DNA of 64,000 nucleotides from Ensifer sp. IC4062 (lineage in GTDB: Bacteria; Pseudomonadota; Alphaproteobacteria; Rhizobiales; Rhizobiaceae), in the NCBI RefSeq assembly GCF_020193575.1, contig NZ_JADYVD010000002.1, positions 124,001 through 188,000 on the forward strand. Direction: 5' to 3'. This document shows positions 51,533-60,587 of the stretch, piece after piece. The notes below the pieces were generated by a model. It was not told the origin of the DNA, did no database searches, and saw only the letters and a program-made list of their open reading frames with translations. The position numbers and the translations under genes are program-made. How positions within the stretch are numbered: position 1 is the first letter of the stretch; each line of letters begins with the position of its first letter.

Positions 51533-53671
51533 ATGTCAGGCATCGGCGGCGGGCAGCAGGATGTGGATATAGATCTCGGCGGCCTTTTCCGCGCCGTTTG
51601 GGCGCGGCGAACCCGGATTTTGCTCGCCACGGCGTGCGTCGCGGCCGCAGCTTTCACCACCGCGATGATGATCGCTCCACAGTATCAGAGCGAAGCACGG
51701 CTGCTGATCGAGTCGCGTGAACCGGAGTTCAGCGGATCGAACCAGGTTGCTCCGACGGGATCCGACCGGGTCTTTGATGAATCGGGTATTTCAAGCCAGG
51801 TACAGGTGCTGCGTTCCGCCGATCTGATCAAACAGGTCGCGCGCAACATGAAGCTGCATGAACGCAAGGAGTTCGATCCTTCGGCCGAACCCTCGGCGCT
51901 TTCCGATCTCCTGGTGATGCTGGGCGTCAAGAAGAACCCGCTCGACTTGCCGCCCGAAGAGCGGGTGCTGAAGGAGTTCGAGTCCAAGCTGCAGGTCTAT
52001 CAGGTCGAAAGGTCGCGCGTGATCGCCATAGCCTTCACGGCGAAAGATCCCAAGCTTGCGGCCGCGATCCCCGATGAGATGGCAAAAGTCTATTTGTCCC
52101 TGCAGAGCGGCGCGAAACTCGACTCGAATTCGGAGGCGAGCCGCTGGCTGGAACCGGAAATTGCCAACCTTCGCGAGAAGGTGCGCGAGGCTGAGGCGAA
52201 GGTTGCGGCGTACCGTGCCTCGTCCGGCCTGCTGCCGACCGGCCAGACTGAAAACTTCGCCACACGTGAGCTCACCGATATTTCGAGCGAGCTCGCCCGC
52301 GTGCGCGGAGAGTGGGCCAATGCCGAGGCCCGCGCGAAAGGCGTGCGGACGGCACTCGCCGACGGTCGCGCGCCGGACACGCTGACCGCCGTCGTCGGCT
52401 CGCAGATGATCCAGCGGTTGAAGGAAAACGAAGCCAACATCCGGGCGCAGATTGCCGACCTGTCGACGTCATTGCTCGACGGCCACCCGCGGCTCAAGGC
52501 ATTGAAATCCCAGCTTGAAGGCATCAGGCAACAAATTCGTGCCGAGACCCGCAGGGTTCTCGTCAGCCTGGAGAACGAAGCGAAGGTCGGGCAGTTGCGC
52601 GAAGAGCAGTTGCTGCAGCGCCTCAACACGCTCAAGGCGCAATCCGCGCAGGCAGGAGAGGAAGAGGTCGGCTTGCGGGCACTGGAGCGCGAGGCGACGG
52701 CGCAGCGGCAGCTTCTCGAAACCTATCTCGCCCGCTACAGGGAGGCGACGTCGCGTACGGTTGCGAACGCCACGCCGGCAGATGCGCGCGTGATTTCGAA
52801 TGCGGTCGTTCCAAGCACCCCGAACTTCCCGAAGGTAATGCCGATCACGGTGGTCGCGGCGCTCGCCACCTTCCTGATCAGTTGTGTCTTGATCATGCTT
52901 GGCGAACTCTTCAGCGGGCGCGCGCTCAAGCCCGTTTCCATCGCGGAACCGGGAGGTTCCGAACAATTGCCTGCGGTCCTGGCGGAGCCGGAGCCTGCGG
53001 ATTCGATGCTTGCGCTCGCGGACACCGACGCCGCAGGACAGGAGCTTGAACCCGAGGAGGATACCAAGACGGTGGAAAGCGACTTCTCGATCGAGTTCGT
53101 TGCCGCTCACCTTGTCGACCAAAAAGTAGGTGTCGCCGTTTCCGTATCGCCGGGCGGCGATGTAGGGTCGACGGCGACTGTCATGCTGGCGCGGCTGCTG
53201 GCGGAGGACGGTCAGAAGGTCGTTCTCATCGATCTTTCCGGCTCGGCTTGCCCGACGCGGCTGATGGCACAGTCGCCGACGCTGCCGGGCATAACAAACC
53301 TGCTTTCCGGCGATATCGCCTTTGCCGAATCGATACACGCGGACCGCTTCTCGGAAGCGCATATCATTCCCCGGGGAAATTCCGACCCGCGGGTCGCAAT
53401 GCGCGGTATCGAGCGGCTACAGATGATCGTCGATGCGCTCACTAATGCCTATGATCTGGTCCTGGTCGAGTGTGGCCCGACCGATGCCAGCGCCGTATCC
53501 AGAATTGCCCGGCGAGAGGGAACGGAGATCATACTGTCGGCTTCGTCCGTCAGCGATGAGCGGATTGTGGAACTGCTGACGGAATTCGGGGAGGCCGGAT
53601 ACCGCAACATCGTGCTGATGGCCGGACAGCGCGAAAGCGACCCCGACTTCCCGGACCGCCACGCTGCGTAA
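51533..53671 (+). CDS. Wzz/GumC polysaccharide co-polymerase with a degenerate BY-kinase domain
   Basis: A 712-residue inner-membrane chain-length regulator. Residues about 12-110 are the Wzz domain with the first helix (RTRILLATACVAAAAFTTAM). A long periplasmic coiled coil follows (about 190-390), then a second helix (VMPITVVAALATFLISCVLI). The cytoplasmic C-terminal domain from about residue 525 resembles CpsD/Wzc kinases, but the Walker A loop reads SPGGDVGSTATV (near residue 540), lacking the lysine, and Walker B reads LVLVECGP. The C-terminus has no tyrosine cluster. It is therefore probably catalytically dead and structural. It diverges from the export operon and works with its OPX protein. 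Confidence 0.9.
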   Translation: MSGIGGGQQDVDIDLGGLFRAVWARRTRILLATACVAAAAFTTAMMIAPQYQSEARLLIESREPEFSGSNQVAPTGSDRVFDESGISSQVQVLRSADLIKQVARNMKLHERKEFDPSAEPSALSDLLVMLGVKKNPLDLPPEERVLKEFESKLQVYQVERSRVIAIAFTAKDPKLAAAIPDEMAKVYLSLQSGAKLDSNSEASRWLEPEIANLREKVREAEAKVAAYRASSGLLPTGQTENFATRELTDISSELARVRGEWANAEARAKGVRTALADGRAPDTLTAVVGSQMIQRLKENEANIRAQIADLSTSLLDGHPRLKALKSQLEGIRQQIRAETRRVLVSLENEAKVGQLREEQLLQRLNTLKAQSAQAGEEEVGLRALEREATAQRQLLETYLARYREATSRTVANATPADARVISNAVVPSTPNFPKVMPITVVAALATFLISCVLIMLGELFSGRALKPVSIAEPGGSEQLPAVLAEPEPADSMLALADTDAAGQELEPEEDTKTVESDFSIEFVAAHLVDQKVGVAVSVSPGGDVGSTATVMLARLLAEDGQKVVLIDLSGSACPTRLMAQSPTLPGITNLLSGDIAFAESIHADRFSEAHIIPRGNSDPRVAMRGIERLQMIVDALTNAYDLVLVECGPTDASAVSRIARREGTEIILSASSVSDERIVELLTEFGEAGYRNIVLMAGQRESDPDFPDRHAA

Positions 53672-53713
53672 AGTGCACGCGCGCTGTTCAGCCTCAATCC
53701 TGGTGCGCCGGCT

Positions 53714-54976
53714 TCAGCGTTGTTGACGCCGCTGGCGCAGCCGCTGCACGAATGCGTAGGATGCTTTGTTGGCCTTTATCAGCCGCTTAGCCAACACCGC
53801 TCCTCGATGGATACGTGCGGCAAGCTGTCCGGGGAGCGTCACGGGCAACACGATGTCCCGCAACGGCGTTTCGATTGTACACCACGAGCGTTTGTAGGGC
53901 TGATCGCCGATCCCGAAATCGAAGAGCGCCACGCCTTCGGAACACAGCCGCTCGATTATCCTGTAAAACAACAATTCTCCCGGAGAGCTGTCGGCGGCGA
54001 TCCCCTCGTCAATGGAGCCGAACTGGCAGATGACGTGATCGCCCTTGCGCGAAAGACCGGCGATCGCCAGGATCCGGTCTCCATGCTCGCCCTTGAGGCG
54101 AATGGCGTTGAGTTCCAGTAACTGGCCGTTCGCCGATTGACCACACTCTACGAGCTGATGGAAGAATGCGCGTGTTTCGGCGCCCTGGAACACATCCGGC
54201 AGGCCGTGCGCCTCGAAGCGTGCCGCCTTCTGCTGGAAGAAGGTTTCCAGAAGCGCGTGCGCTCCCGATTTCTCGCGGGCAACCACGTAGTCGTAGCCGC
54301 CAAGCGCGGCGAGACGCCGCTCCGATATACGCATCTTCCTGCGTCGCCGTTTTGCGTTGAGCTGTGCCAGCGTGCGGTCGATATTTCCGAGGAGCGGCAA
54401 TTGAAATGAGGCGTTGGCGTTCTGCAAGGCGGGCAGGGCGGCAAGCGGATGAGCCTTCCCGCGCCACGTTGCAGGCGTCCTGTCGAGGGTGACGATATCC
54501 GCGAACCCACGCAGCTGGCGTTTAATTCCGCAGATGAGCACGCGCACGACTTCCGCGGACGGAGTTGCGTCGTCGACAGGAAACAAGCCGGTGTTGAGAT
54601 TGCTATGATCGGAACCGATCAGCCGTCCCGTGCGGAAGAAGCGCCCGCTGTCGATTTCAAGCGGCAGAATAAAGAGCGTTTGCTGGCCGCGCACCGCGCG
54701 AACGAACAGCGTCTGACTCCTGTGCGTTTTCCGCCACGCGGTGCACCAGTCGAAGCTCTGGTGCAGAGAGTTCTGGCCGTTCTCGTCGAGAGCGCGCCAT
54801 TCTGCTTCGAGCGCGGCCATGTCGGTGTGGATGGAGACCGTTATCTTTTCGCCGCCTTGTGCTTCCGAACGACGGGTCGAGACGCGATCGCGCGGCTGCG
54901 GCTCGTCCAACGACGTCAAAGTGAAGCAGGCATTCGGCATTTCATCTACCGTTGGGAAGCAAGTTCGTGCATCCAT
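53714..54976 (-). CDS. GNAT-fold acyltransferase (CelD/BcsL-like)
   Basis: A 420-residue protein of the acetyltransferase-6 (CelD/BcsL) family, with tandem GNAT-like halves. Visible are EAEWRALDENGQNSLHQSFDW at the start of the first domain and FDFGIGDQPYKRSWCTIE in the second. Such proteins probably transfer an acetyl or other acyl group to polysaccharide precursors, so it may decorate the product of this locus. ATG 54976 is used; ATG 54940 is an alternative, and neither has a strong ribosome-binding site. It is convergent with the Wzz/GumC gene. Confidence 0.8.
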   Translation of the reverse strand: MDARTCFPTVDEMPNACFTLTSLDEPQPRDRVSTRRSEAQGGEKITVSIHTDMAALEAEWRALDENGQNSLHQSFDWCTAWRKTHRSQTLFVRAVRGQQTLFILPLEIDSGRFFRTGRLIGSDHSNLNTGLFPVDDATPSAEVVRVLICGIKRQLRGFADIVTLDRTPATWRGKAHPLAALPALQNANASFQLPLLGNIDRTLAQLNAKRRRRKMRISERRLAALGGYDYVVAREKSGAHALLETFFQQKAARFEAHGLPDVFQGAETRAFFHQLVECGQSANGQLLELNAIRLKGEHGDRILAIAGLSRKGDHVICQFGSIDEGIAADSSPGELLFYRIIERLCSEGVALFDFGIGDQPYKRSWCTIETPLRDIVLPVTLPGQLAARIHRGAVLAKRLIKANKASYAFVQRLRQRRQQR

Positions 54977-55206
54977 TGAAGCGCAGATGTCGCTACATTC
55001 AGCTTAACTTTGAGCGGGTGTGGCGACTATTTCGCGAGCGACAGCAGAATGCGGTTAGCAAAGTATGAAGCACGGCCGTCAGAATGCGCTTTCCAGCGGA
55101 AACCATCGGCAGATTGCAGACGATTGCATGGCGGGATTGGCCAGTAAGGCGAAATTCGCCGGCAGACAAGGTGACAACCTCCGCCGCTGAAATGCACACT
55201 ACAGAG

Positions 55207-55947
55207 TCAGTCGAGGAACCCGGTTGCGAGAGCCCTTGCCCATTCGGGACGGTTGCGACGTGCGGCAAGCCGCGACATGACCATATGATCATAATGCACA
55301 CAGCGGAAGGTGACATTCCAGTCGCCGGCTGTACTTTCGACAATGGCATAGCGCGCGTCCGGCGACCCGGTTTCGACCTTGTGGGGAACGGGCTCGTCAT
55401 CGTCGTAGCCCGGGCAGCCGACGCTACCGGGGTTGACGACGAGCCGGCCGTCCGTGAGCCGCACGGCCCGCGGAATGTGCGTATGACCGCAAAGGATCAC
55501 CGGATAATCGATGTCCGTAGCAAAGCTCTCGATGATGTTCCGCCCCGCCATGTGGACCACGCCCTCGGCCGTCAGCGTCTCCAGCCAGTAGGATTCGTCG
55601 CTGCGCGGCGTGCCGTGACAAAGGAAAAGCGCATCTCGATAGACCAGTGTTTCGGGCAAGGAGGCAAGCCACGTCATATGCCGTGGCTCGAGTTCATCAT
55701 AAGCGACCCGGTCGGAAGGCCCCATGCGCGCGGGATCGCGCGTGAGAAGATAACGATCGTGGTTTCCGCGGATCGCGGGCATGTCGTGTCTGATCAGGAT
55801 GTCAGCGGTTTGAGCGGCATTGAGCGGGCCGCTCAAATGATCGCCGAGATTGACGATCTCCGCGATCCCCTGCGCGGCGATGTCGGCAAGCACTGCCTTG
55901 AGGGCGAGATCGTTGCCGTGAATATCGGAAATAACCGCGATCTTCAT
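55207..55947 (-). CDS. Metallophosphoesterase
   Basis: A 246-residue calcineurin-like phosphoesterase of the YfcE/MJ0936-type. All metal-binding motifs are present: DIHGN, NLGDHLSGP, RGNHD, CHGTPRS and GHTHIPR, so two metal ions and a phosphodiester or phosphomonoester substrate are expected. The actual substrate is unknown. ATG 55947 (MKIAVISDIHG) is chosen; a start 15 bases upstream is possible. It follows the DUF2842 gene on the same strand after 15 bases. Its relation to the polysaccharide locus is only positional. Confidence 0.88.
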   Translation of the reverse strand: MKIAVISDIHGNDLALKAVLADIAAQGIAEIVNLGDHLSGPLNAAQTADILIRHDMPAIRGNHDRYLLTRDPARMGPSDRVAYDELEPRHMTWLASLPETLVYRDALFLCHGTPRSDESYWLETLTAEGVVHMAGRNIIESFATDIDYPVILCGHTHIPRAVRLTDGRLVVNPGSVGCPGYDDDEPVPHKVETGSPDARYAIVESTAGDWNVTFRCVHYDHMVMSRLAARRNRPEWARALATGFLD

Positions 55948-55962
55948 CACATGCCCCGGCAA

Positions 55963-56175
55963 TCAGCGGTTCTTGGCGGGCTTTTCCATCCATTTGATGA
56001 TCAGCATCGCGGGCAGGATCCACAGCAGGCCCGTCAGGAAGAAATAGAGCAGATGCACCCACCAGGGTGATGTGCCGAGCAGCAGCGAAGCGAATGTGAC
56101 GGCCGCCAGTGCGTAAAAGACGACAAGGATGATGATGAGGATCGTGCCGATCAGTTTTCTGAGGCGTACGGGCAT
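55963..56175 (-). CDS. DUF2842 small membrane protein
   Basis: A 70-residue protein with two hydrophobic helices (LIGTILIIILVVFYALAAVT and VHLLYFFLTGLLWILPAMLI) and a basic start MPVRLRKLIG, matching DUF2842, found throughout alphaproteobacteria near ctaA. AAAGAAG precedes ATG 56175. The role is unknown; position beside ctaA suggests a link to cytochrome oxidase assembly. Confidence 0.8.
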   Translation of the reverse strand: MPVRLRKLIGTILIIILVVFYALAAVTFASLLLGTSPWWVHLLYFFLTGLLWILPAMLIIKWMEKPAKNR

Positions 56176-56204
56176 TTCACTTCTTTCGGATGGCTTGCGC
56201 TTCA

Positions 56205-56300
56205 CTACAGCGGCGCGCGTGTTATCGGACGCGCAAAGGACGCTGTAGCACGTTGAATAGCTGCATGTTTCCTCGGTACGATTGAGGAAACATGCAGTAG
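56205..56300 (+). repeat. Dispersed intergenic hairpin repeat, best copy
   Basis: Two consecutive stem-loops. The first runs from CTACAGCG (56205) to CGCTGTAG (56241-56248) with an inner GCGCGT / ACGCGC stem. The second is a perfect 14-base pair CTGCATGTTTCCTC (56261-56274) / GAGGAAACATGCAG (56284-56297). Other copies are at 21091, 26481, 33510 and, half-length, 62795. Confidence 0.85.
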
Positions 56301-56435
56301 CCGCGACGGCATGCCGCAAAGGCTTCGGCCTTGTTTTGCACGGCACTCTGGTGCAAATCAACGGCTTTCGGGGCTGGCTGGGCTGGAACCTGGCCGCAGG
56401 AATGGCCGCGCCTCGGCGATAAAAGAGGAAGATTC

Positions 56436-57539
56436 ATGGCCCACGTCGAGTTGGCAACAGAACAGACGCTGCTGAAGGAGATCGACAGGACGGAGCGCAA
56501 CCGTCGGCAAATCCGCGGCTGGCTCGCAGCCGTTCTCTTCACTCTGTTCGCCTTGGTGCTCGTTGGCGGTGCGACGCGGTTGACCGAGTCCGGTCTTTCG
56601 ATCACGGAGTGGAAGCCTATTCATGGCGTCATACCACCGCTGTCCGCCCAGGAGTGGGAAGAGGAGTTCCGGCTCTATCAGCGCATTCCGCAGTACGAGC
56701 AGCTCAACAAGGGCATGACGGTCGAGGAGTTCAAGACGATCTTCTGGTGGGAATGGGCGCACCGGTTGCTGGCGCGCACCATCGGCGTCATCTTCGCCCT
56801 GCCGCTTTTCTTCTTCTGGGTAACGGGTCGGATCGAGCGACGCTTGAGATGGCCGCTTGTCGGCATTCTGGCGCTCGGCGGCTTCCAGGGCTTCATCGGC
56901 TGGTGGATGGTGTCCTCCGGCCTCGTCGAACGCACCGAGGTCAGCCAGTACCGGCTTGCCACGCACCTCGTCATCGCCTGTCTGATCTTTGCCGCCTGCA
57001 TGTGGATCCTGCGCGGTCTTTGCCCGCATTCGGGCGACGCCCCACCGACCAAAGGGTCGCGATCGATGGCGGCCATCCTCGCGGTCATGAGCCTGTTCCA
57101 GATCTATCTTGGTGCGCTGGTGGCCGGTCTCGATGCAGGCTTCACGTATAATACCTGGCCGCTGATGGACGGTGCGATCATCCCGGGAGGGTTGTTCGTG
57201 CAGCAGCCCGCCTGGATCAATCTCTTCGAAAATCCGAAGGCTGTGCAATTCTTCCATCGCGCCGGCGCCTACCTGCTGTTCGCACTGGCACTGGCGCATA
57301 TGCTTGCCTCATTGCGGGCGGCGCCGGAAACGACGCATGCGCGACGCTCTGTGGTTCTCTTCGGCCTGGTGACCGTCCAGGCGATGATCGGCATCACGAC
57401 GCTCGTGCTTGAGGTGCCGATCGGCTGGGGCGTGCTGCATCAGGCGGGCGCGCTCGTCGTGCTCGGCTTCGCTATCGCGCATTGGCGCGGCTTCGTCGGC
57501 GAATATCCGAAATCGACGGCGATCGAGATCCGCGACTGA
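56436..57539 (+). CDS. ctaA: Heme A synthase
   Basis: Oxidises the methyl group at C8 of heme O to make heme A for aa3-type cytochrome oxidase. The 367-residue membrane protein has eight helices and the COX15/CtaA signature: [20 protein letters not shown], then [12 protein letters not shown] with a heme-ligand His, and later [18 protein letters not shown] and [17 protein letters not shown] with two further His ligands. ATG 56436 has GAGGAAG six bases upstream. It is followed by a strong terminator. Confidence 0.95.
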   Translation: MAHVELATEQTLLKEIDRTERNRRQIRGWLAAVLFTLFALVLVGGATRLTESGLSITEWKPIHGVIPPLSAQEWEEEFRLYQRIPQYEQLNKGMTVEEFKTIFWWEWAHRLLARTIGVIFALPLFFFWVTGRIERRLRWPLVGILALGGFQGFIGWWMVSSGLVERTEVSQYRLATHLVIACLIFAACMWILRGLCPHSGDAPPTKGSRSMAAILAVMSLFQIYLGALVAGLDAGFTYNTWPLMDGAIIPGGLFVQQPAWINLFENPKAVQFFHRAGAYLLFALALAHMLASLRAAPETTHARRSVVLFGLVTVQAMIGITTLVLEVPIGWGVLHQAGALVVLGFAIAHWRGFVGEYPKSTAIEIRD

Positions 57540-57563
57540 CCAAACTTGCAATGCCGACAAAAA

Positions 57564-57591
57564 AGCCCCCGACAGGCGACTGTCGGGGGCT
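57564..57591. terminator. Bidirectional terminator between ctaA and argC
   Basis: Twelve-base perfect stem AGCCCCCGACAG / CTGTCGGGGGCT with a four-base loop. A T-rich end lies on the plus side (TGTGTTTTT) and a run of A, thus T on the minus strand, on the other side. Confidence 0.9.
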
Positions 57592-57609
57592 GTGTTTTTG
57601 CCGCACCAT

Positions 57610-58542
57610 TCAAGCTGATAGCATCAGGTCCATGTTCTGCACTGCCGCGCCCGACGCGCCCTTGCCGAGATTGTCGAGCAGGGCGACGAGGTTCACATGG
57701 GTTCCGCCGCTCGTCCCGAAGACAAAAAGCTTCATGGTGTCCTTGCCGGCGAGCTCCGTTGCGTCGATGCGGGCGAGCTGCGCGCTTTCGACAAGCGGTG
57801 CGACCTCGACGATCGACTGGCCGGCATAGTGCTCGACGAGCGCGGCATGAATGCTTTCGAGCGTCGCGCCAGCGGCAAGATCATCGAGATAGAGCGGCAC
57901 CTGCACGATCATGCCTTGCGGGAACCTGCCGACGGACGGCGAGAAGATTGGAGCGCGCTCGAGCAGGCCATGCATCTTCATTTCCGGGACATGCTTATGC
58001 TTGAGCGGCAGGCCGTAAAGGAAATGTGGCGCACTGATGTGGTCGGGGTTTTTCTCATCCTCCATCTGCGCGATCATCTGCTTGCCGCCGCCGGTATAAC
58101 CGGAAACCGCATTGACGGTGACCGGGTAGCCATCCGGGAGGATGCCGGCCTGGCGTAGCGGCCGGACCAGGGCGATGGCACCCGTTGGGTAGCAGCCGGG
58201 GTTGGCGACATGGCGCGCTTCGCGGATCTTTGCCGGCTGCGCCTTGTCCATTTCGGCGAAGCCATAGGCCCAGTCGGGAGCGACGCGATGGGCGGTCGAC
58301 GTGTCGATGATGCGTACGCGATTGTTGCCGGCGACCATCGACACGGCTTCGCGCGACGCGTCGTCAGGAAGGCAGAGAATGGCGATGTCGGCATCGTTGA
58401 GGAGGTCTTCCCGCATCGCGGCGTTGCGGCGCTCCGCTTCCGGGATCGACAGCAGTTCGACATCCGTACGACCGGCCATGCGGGTGCGGATCTGCAGCCC
58501 CGTGGTGCCGTGTTCGCCATCGATGAAGATCTTCGGTTTCAT
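57610..58542 (-). CDS. argC: N-acetyl-gamma-glutamyl-phosphate reductase
   Basis: Reduces N-acetylglutamyl phosphate to the semialdehyde in arginine synthesis. The 310-residue enzyme is of the short AGPR type 2, with the NADP-binding start [19 protein letters not shown] and the catalytic Cys117 in [12 protein letters not shown]. It is shorter than the E. coli type 1 enzyme. It lies downstream of speB on the same strand; rpsI-argC-speB proximity is a known alphaproteobacterial pattern. Confidence 0.95.
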   Translation of the reverse strand: MKPKIFIDGEHGTTGLQIRTRMAGRTDVELLSIPEAERRNAAMREDLLNDADIAILCLPDDASREAVSMVAGNNRVRIIDTSTAHRVAPDWAYGFAEMDKAQPAKIREARHVANPGCYPTGAIALVRPLRQAGILPDGYPVTVNAVSGYTGGGKQMIAQMEDEKNPDHISAPHFLYGLPLKHKHVPEMKMHGLLERAPIFSPSVGRFPQGMIVQVPLYLDDLAAGATLESIHAALVEHYAGQSIVEVAPLVESAQLARIDATELAGKDTMKLFVFGTSGGTHVNLVALLDNLGKGASGAAVQNMDLMLSA

Positions 58543-58629
58543 GATTTACCTGTTCCTGCAGACGGTTGCGGAGATTTCCGGAATCAGCCTGGCATAGAAT
58601 TGAATCAATTTCTTAGCGGTCCCTGCGAA

Positions 58630-59586
58630 TTAGCCGCGCCTTTCCGCCAGCCACTCGGCGCGCAGGCCCAGCATATACATGGCGATGGTCGAACCAGCAA
58701 TGGCGGTCATGTCGGCGTGGTCATAAGCAGGCGCCACTTCGACGACGTCGCTGCCGGCGATGTGGAGAGCCCCGAGCTTGCGCAGCACCGAAAGGATTTT
58801 GGCGCTCGACGGACCACCGGCCACCGGCGTGCCGGTACCAGGCGCATAGGCCGGGTCGAGGCAATCGATATCGAAGGTCAGATAGGCGGGCTGGCTGCTG
58901 ACATGCCGGACGATCATGTCGGCGATCTCCTCGGCGCGCATGTCCTCGACCTCGTAGCCATAAACGATCCTGATGCCGCAATCCTCGGGGGCGTGCGTCC
59001 TGATGCCGATCTGGATCGAACGCTCGACATCAATCAGCCCTTCGCGCGCGGCGCGGCCGACAAAGGAGCCATGGTCGATGCGGCCCTTCTCGTCCGGCCA
59101 GGTGTCCTGATGTGCGTCGAACTGAACGAGGGCGAGGGGGCCATGCAGGGCGGCGTGAGCCTTGAGCACAGGATAGGTAACGAAATGGTCGCCACCGAGC
59201 GTCAGCAGATAGGCGCCGGATTTCAGGATCTTTGTCGCCTCACGCTCGATCGTCGCGGGCGTCCTCGTGTGACTGCCGTAGTCGAGCAGGCAGTCGCCAT
59301 AGTCGATCGTCGCCATGTCGGCAAAGAGCTCACGCTCGAACGGATATTGCGGATCATTGTCGAAGATAGCGGAGGCGCGACGGATCGCCTGCGGTCCGAA
59401 ACGGGCGCCGGGGCGGTTGGAGGTCGCCGCGTCGAAGGGAATGCCCCAGACGACGGTGTCCACGCCCTTCAATTGCTTGGTGTATTTCCGCCGCATGAAG
59501 GAGAGGATACCGGCATGGGTGGGATCGGACGCCGCCGCCGTCAGTGATCTTGCCGTGATCGCGTGGTCGATCGTCTTGTTTGCCAT
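58630..59586 (-). CDS. speB: Agmatinase (arginase-family ureohydrolase)
   Basis: Splits agmatine into putrescine and urea, feeding polyamine synthesis. The 318-residue protein carries the Mn-binding motifs GGDHF, FDAHQD and FDIDCLDP and the end GSDVVEVAPAYDHADMTAI, typical of SpeB. In the second motif DAHQD is the variant seen in SpeB enzymes. A few rhizobial homologues act on guanidinobutyrate or proclavaminate, so the substrate is likely but not certain. It is the gene upstream of argC, 87 bases away. Confidence 0.9.
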   Translation of the reverse strand: MANKTIDHAITARSLTAAASDPTHAGILSFMRRKYTKQLKGVDTVVWGIPFDAATSNRPGARFGPQAIRRASAIFDNDPQYPFERELFADMATIDYGDCLLDYGSHTRTPATIEREATKILKSGAYLLTLGGDHFVTYPVLKAHAALHGPLALVQFDAHQDTWPDEKGRIDHGSFVGRAAREGLIDVERSIQIGIRTHAPEDCGIRIVYGYEVEDMRAEEIADMIVRHVSSQPAYLTFDIDCLDPAYAPGTGTPVAGGPSSAKILSVLRKLGALHIAGSDVVEVAPAYDHADMTAIAGSTIAMYMLGLRAEWLAERRG

Positions 59587-59683
59587 GCCCGTCTCCCATC
59601 AGATTTGACGGGACGTTGGACAATCGATGCCGGCAAGGCAAGAGCTTGCCGGCAAAATCATGTGCATTCGACGCACAGACCCT

Positions 59684-60475
59684 TTAGGACGCCTTGGCCT
59701 CGAAGGTCGGATCAAAATCACCGAGCCTCTTGGCTTCATTGATCCGAGCCGTGATGTCCTCCTCGATGATCGTCTCGAGCTGGGCGAAGCTGTCGATGAC
59801 ATAGTAGATCGGCTGGACGATATCGATGCGGTAGGGCGTCCGCAGAACGCTCATCAGATCGAAGGGGCGGAATTCGCAGTCCATCGTCTCCATGGCATGG
59901 CGCGTCTCGCTCGTTGACGAGACGATACCCGCGCCGTAGCAGCGCCGGCCGTTCGGTGTGTTGATCAGGCCGAACTCCACCGTGAACCAGAAGAAGCGGA
60001 ACAGGTGCCATGAATAGTCTTTGCCGAGCTTGACCGCCTTTTGGCCGAAGCGCCGGACGAAATTGGCGTAGCTCTGGTTGGTCAGGAGTGGGCAATGGCC
60101 GAAGACCTCGTGGAAGAGGTCCGGTTCCTCGATATAGTCGATGTGCTCCCGGCGGCGCATGAAAGTCGCGAGCGGGAACTTGCCTTGTGACAGGAGCTCG
60201 TAGAAGCGCGAAGGCGGAATGAGCGCCGGCACGCCCTCTACCCCGAAGCCCGTTGTTTCGGCGAGCCTCCGGTTGACGTCCTTGAGCTGCGGAACATGGT
60301 CCGGATTGAGGCCGAGGGTCCGCACGCCGTCGAGATATTCATCGCATGCCTTGTCGGCAAGCAGCTTCATCTGCCGCCGATAGAGTTCGCCCCAGACCGC
60401 ATCCTCCTCCGGTGTGTAGAGATAGGTGCCGTCCGGTTCCGGCAGCTTCGCGGTGTAGGTGCTTTGTTTGGTCAT
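59684..60475 (-). CDS. phhA: Phenylalanine 4-hydroxylase
   Basis: Converts phenylalanine to tyrosine with tetrahydropterin and oxygen. The 263-residue single-domain bacterial form has the iron-binding facial triad His122 and His127 (HEVFGHCPLL) and Glu167 (FTVEFGL). The typical IPPSRFYELL and RREHIDYIEEPD are present. No regulatory ACT domain is seen, as in bacteria generally. It is divergent from an Lrp-type regulator, which probably controls it. Confidence 0.96.
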   Translation of the reverse strand: MTKQSTYTAKLPEPDGTYLYTPEEDAVWGELYRRQMKLLADKACDEYLDGVRTLGLNPDHVPQLKDVNRRLAETTGFGVEGVPALIPPSRFYELLSQGKFPLATFMRRREHIDYIEEPDLFHEVFGHCPLLTNQSYANFVRRFGQKAVKLGKDYSWHLFRFFWFTVEFGLINTPNGRRCYGAGIVSSTSETRHAMETMDCEFRPFDLMSVLRTPYRIDIVQPIYYVIDSFAQLETIIEEDITARINEAKRLGDFDPTFEAKAS

Positions 60476-60500
60476 GACGTCTCCTCATTCGTCAGAACAG

Positions 60501-60514
60501 ATTGCTGTTGCAAT
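60501..60514. promoter_or_regulatory. Palindrome between phhA and the Lrp-type gene
   Basis: ATTGC-TGTT-GCAAT, an inverted repeat in the 112-base divergent region. It is a candidate operator for the adjacent Lrp-type regulator. Confidence 0.4.
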
Positions 60515-60587
60515 TGTATCCCCAACGGGCTGAGTATTTGTTTCACAGTTGCCGGTCATCGGCTTCCTGGCGGGAGGAAATTTCGAA

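Noticed and set aside
55084-56070. A plus-strand frame over the metallophosphoesterase
   Set aside because: The minus-strand gene has every metal-binding motif; the plus-strand frame has none.
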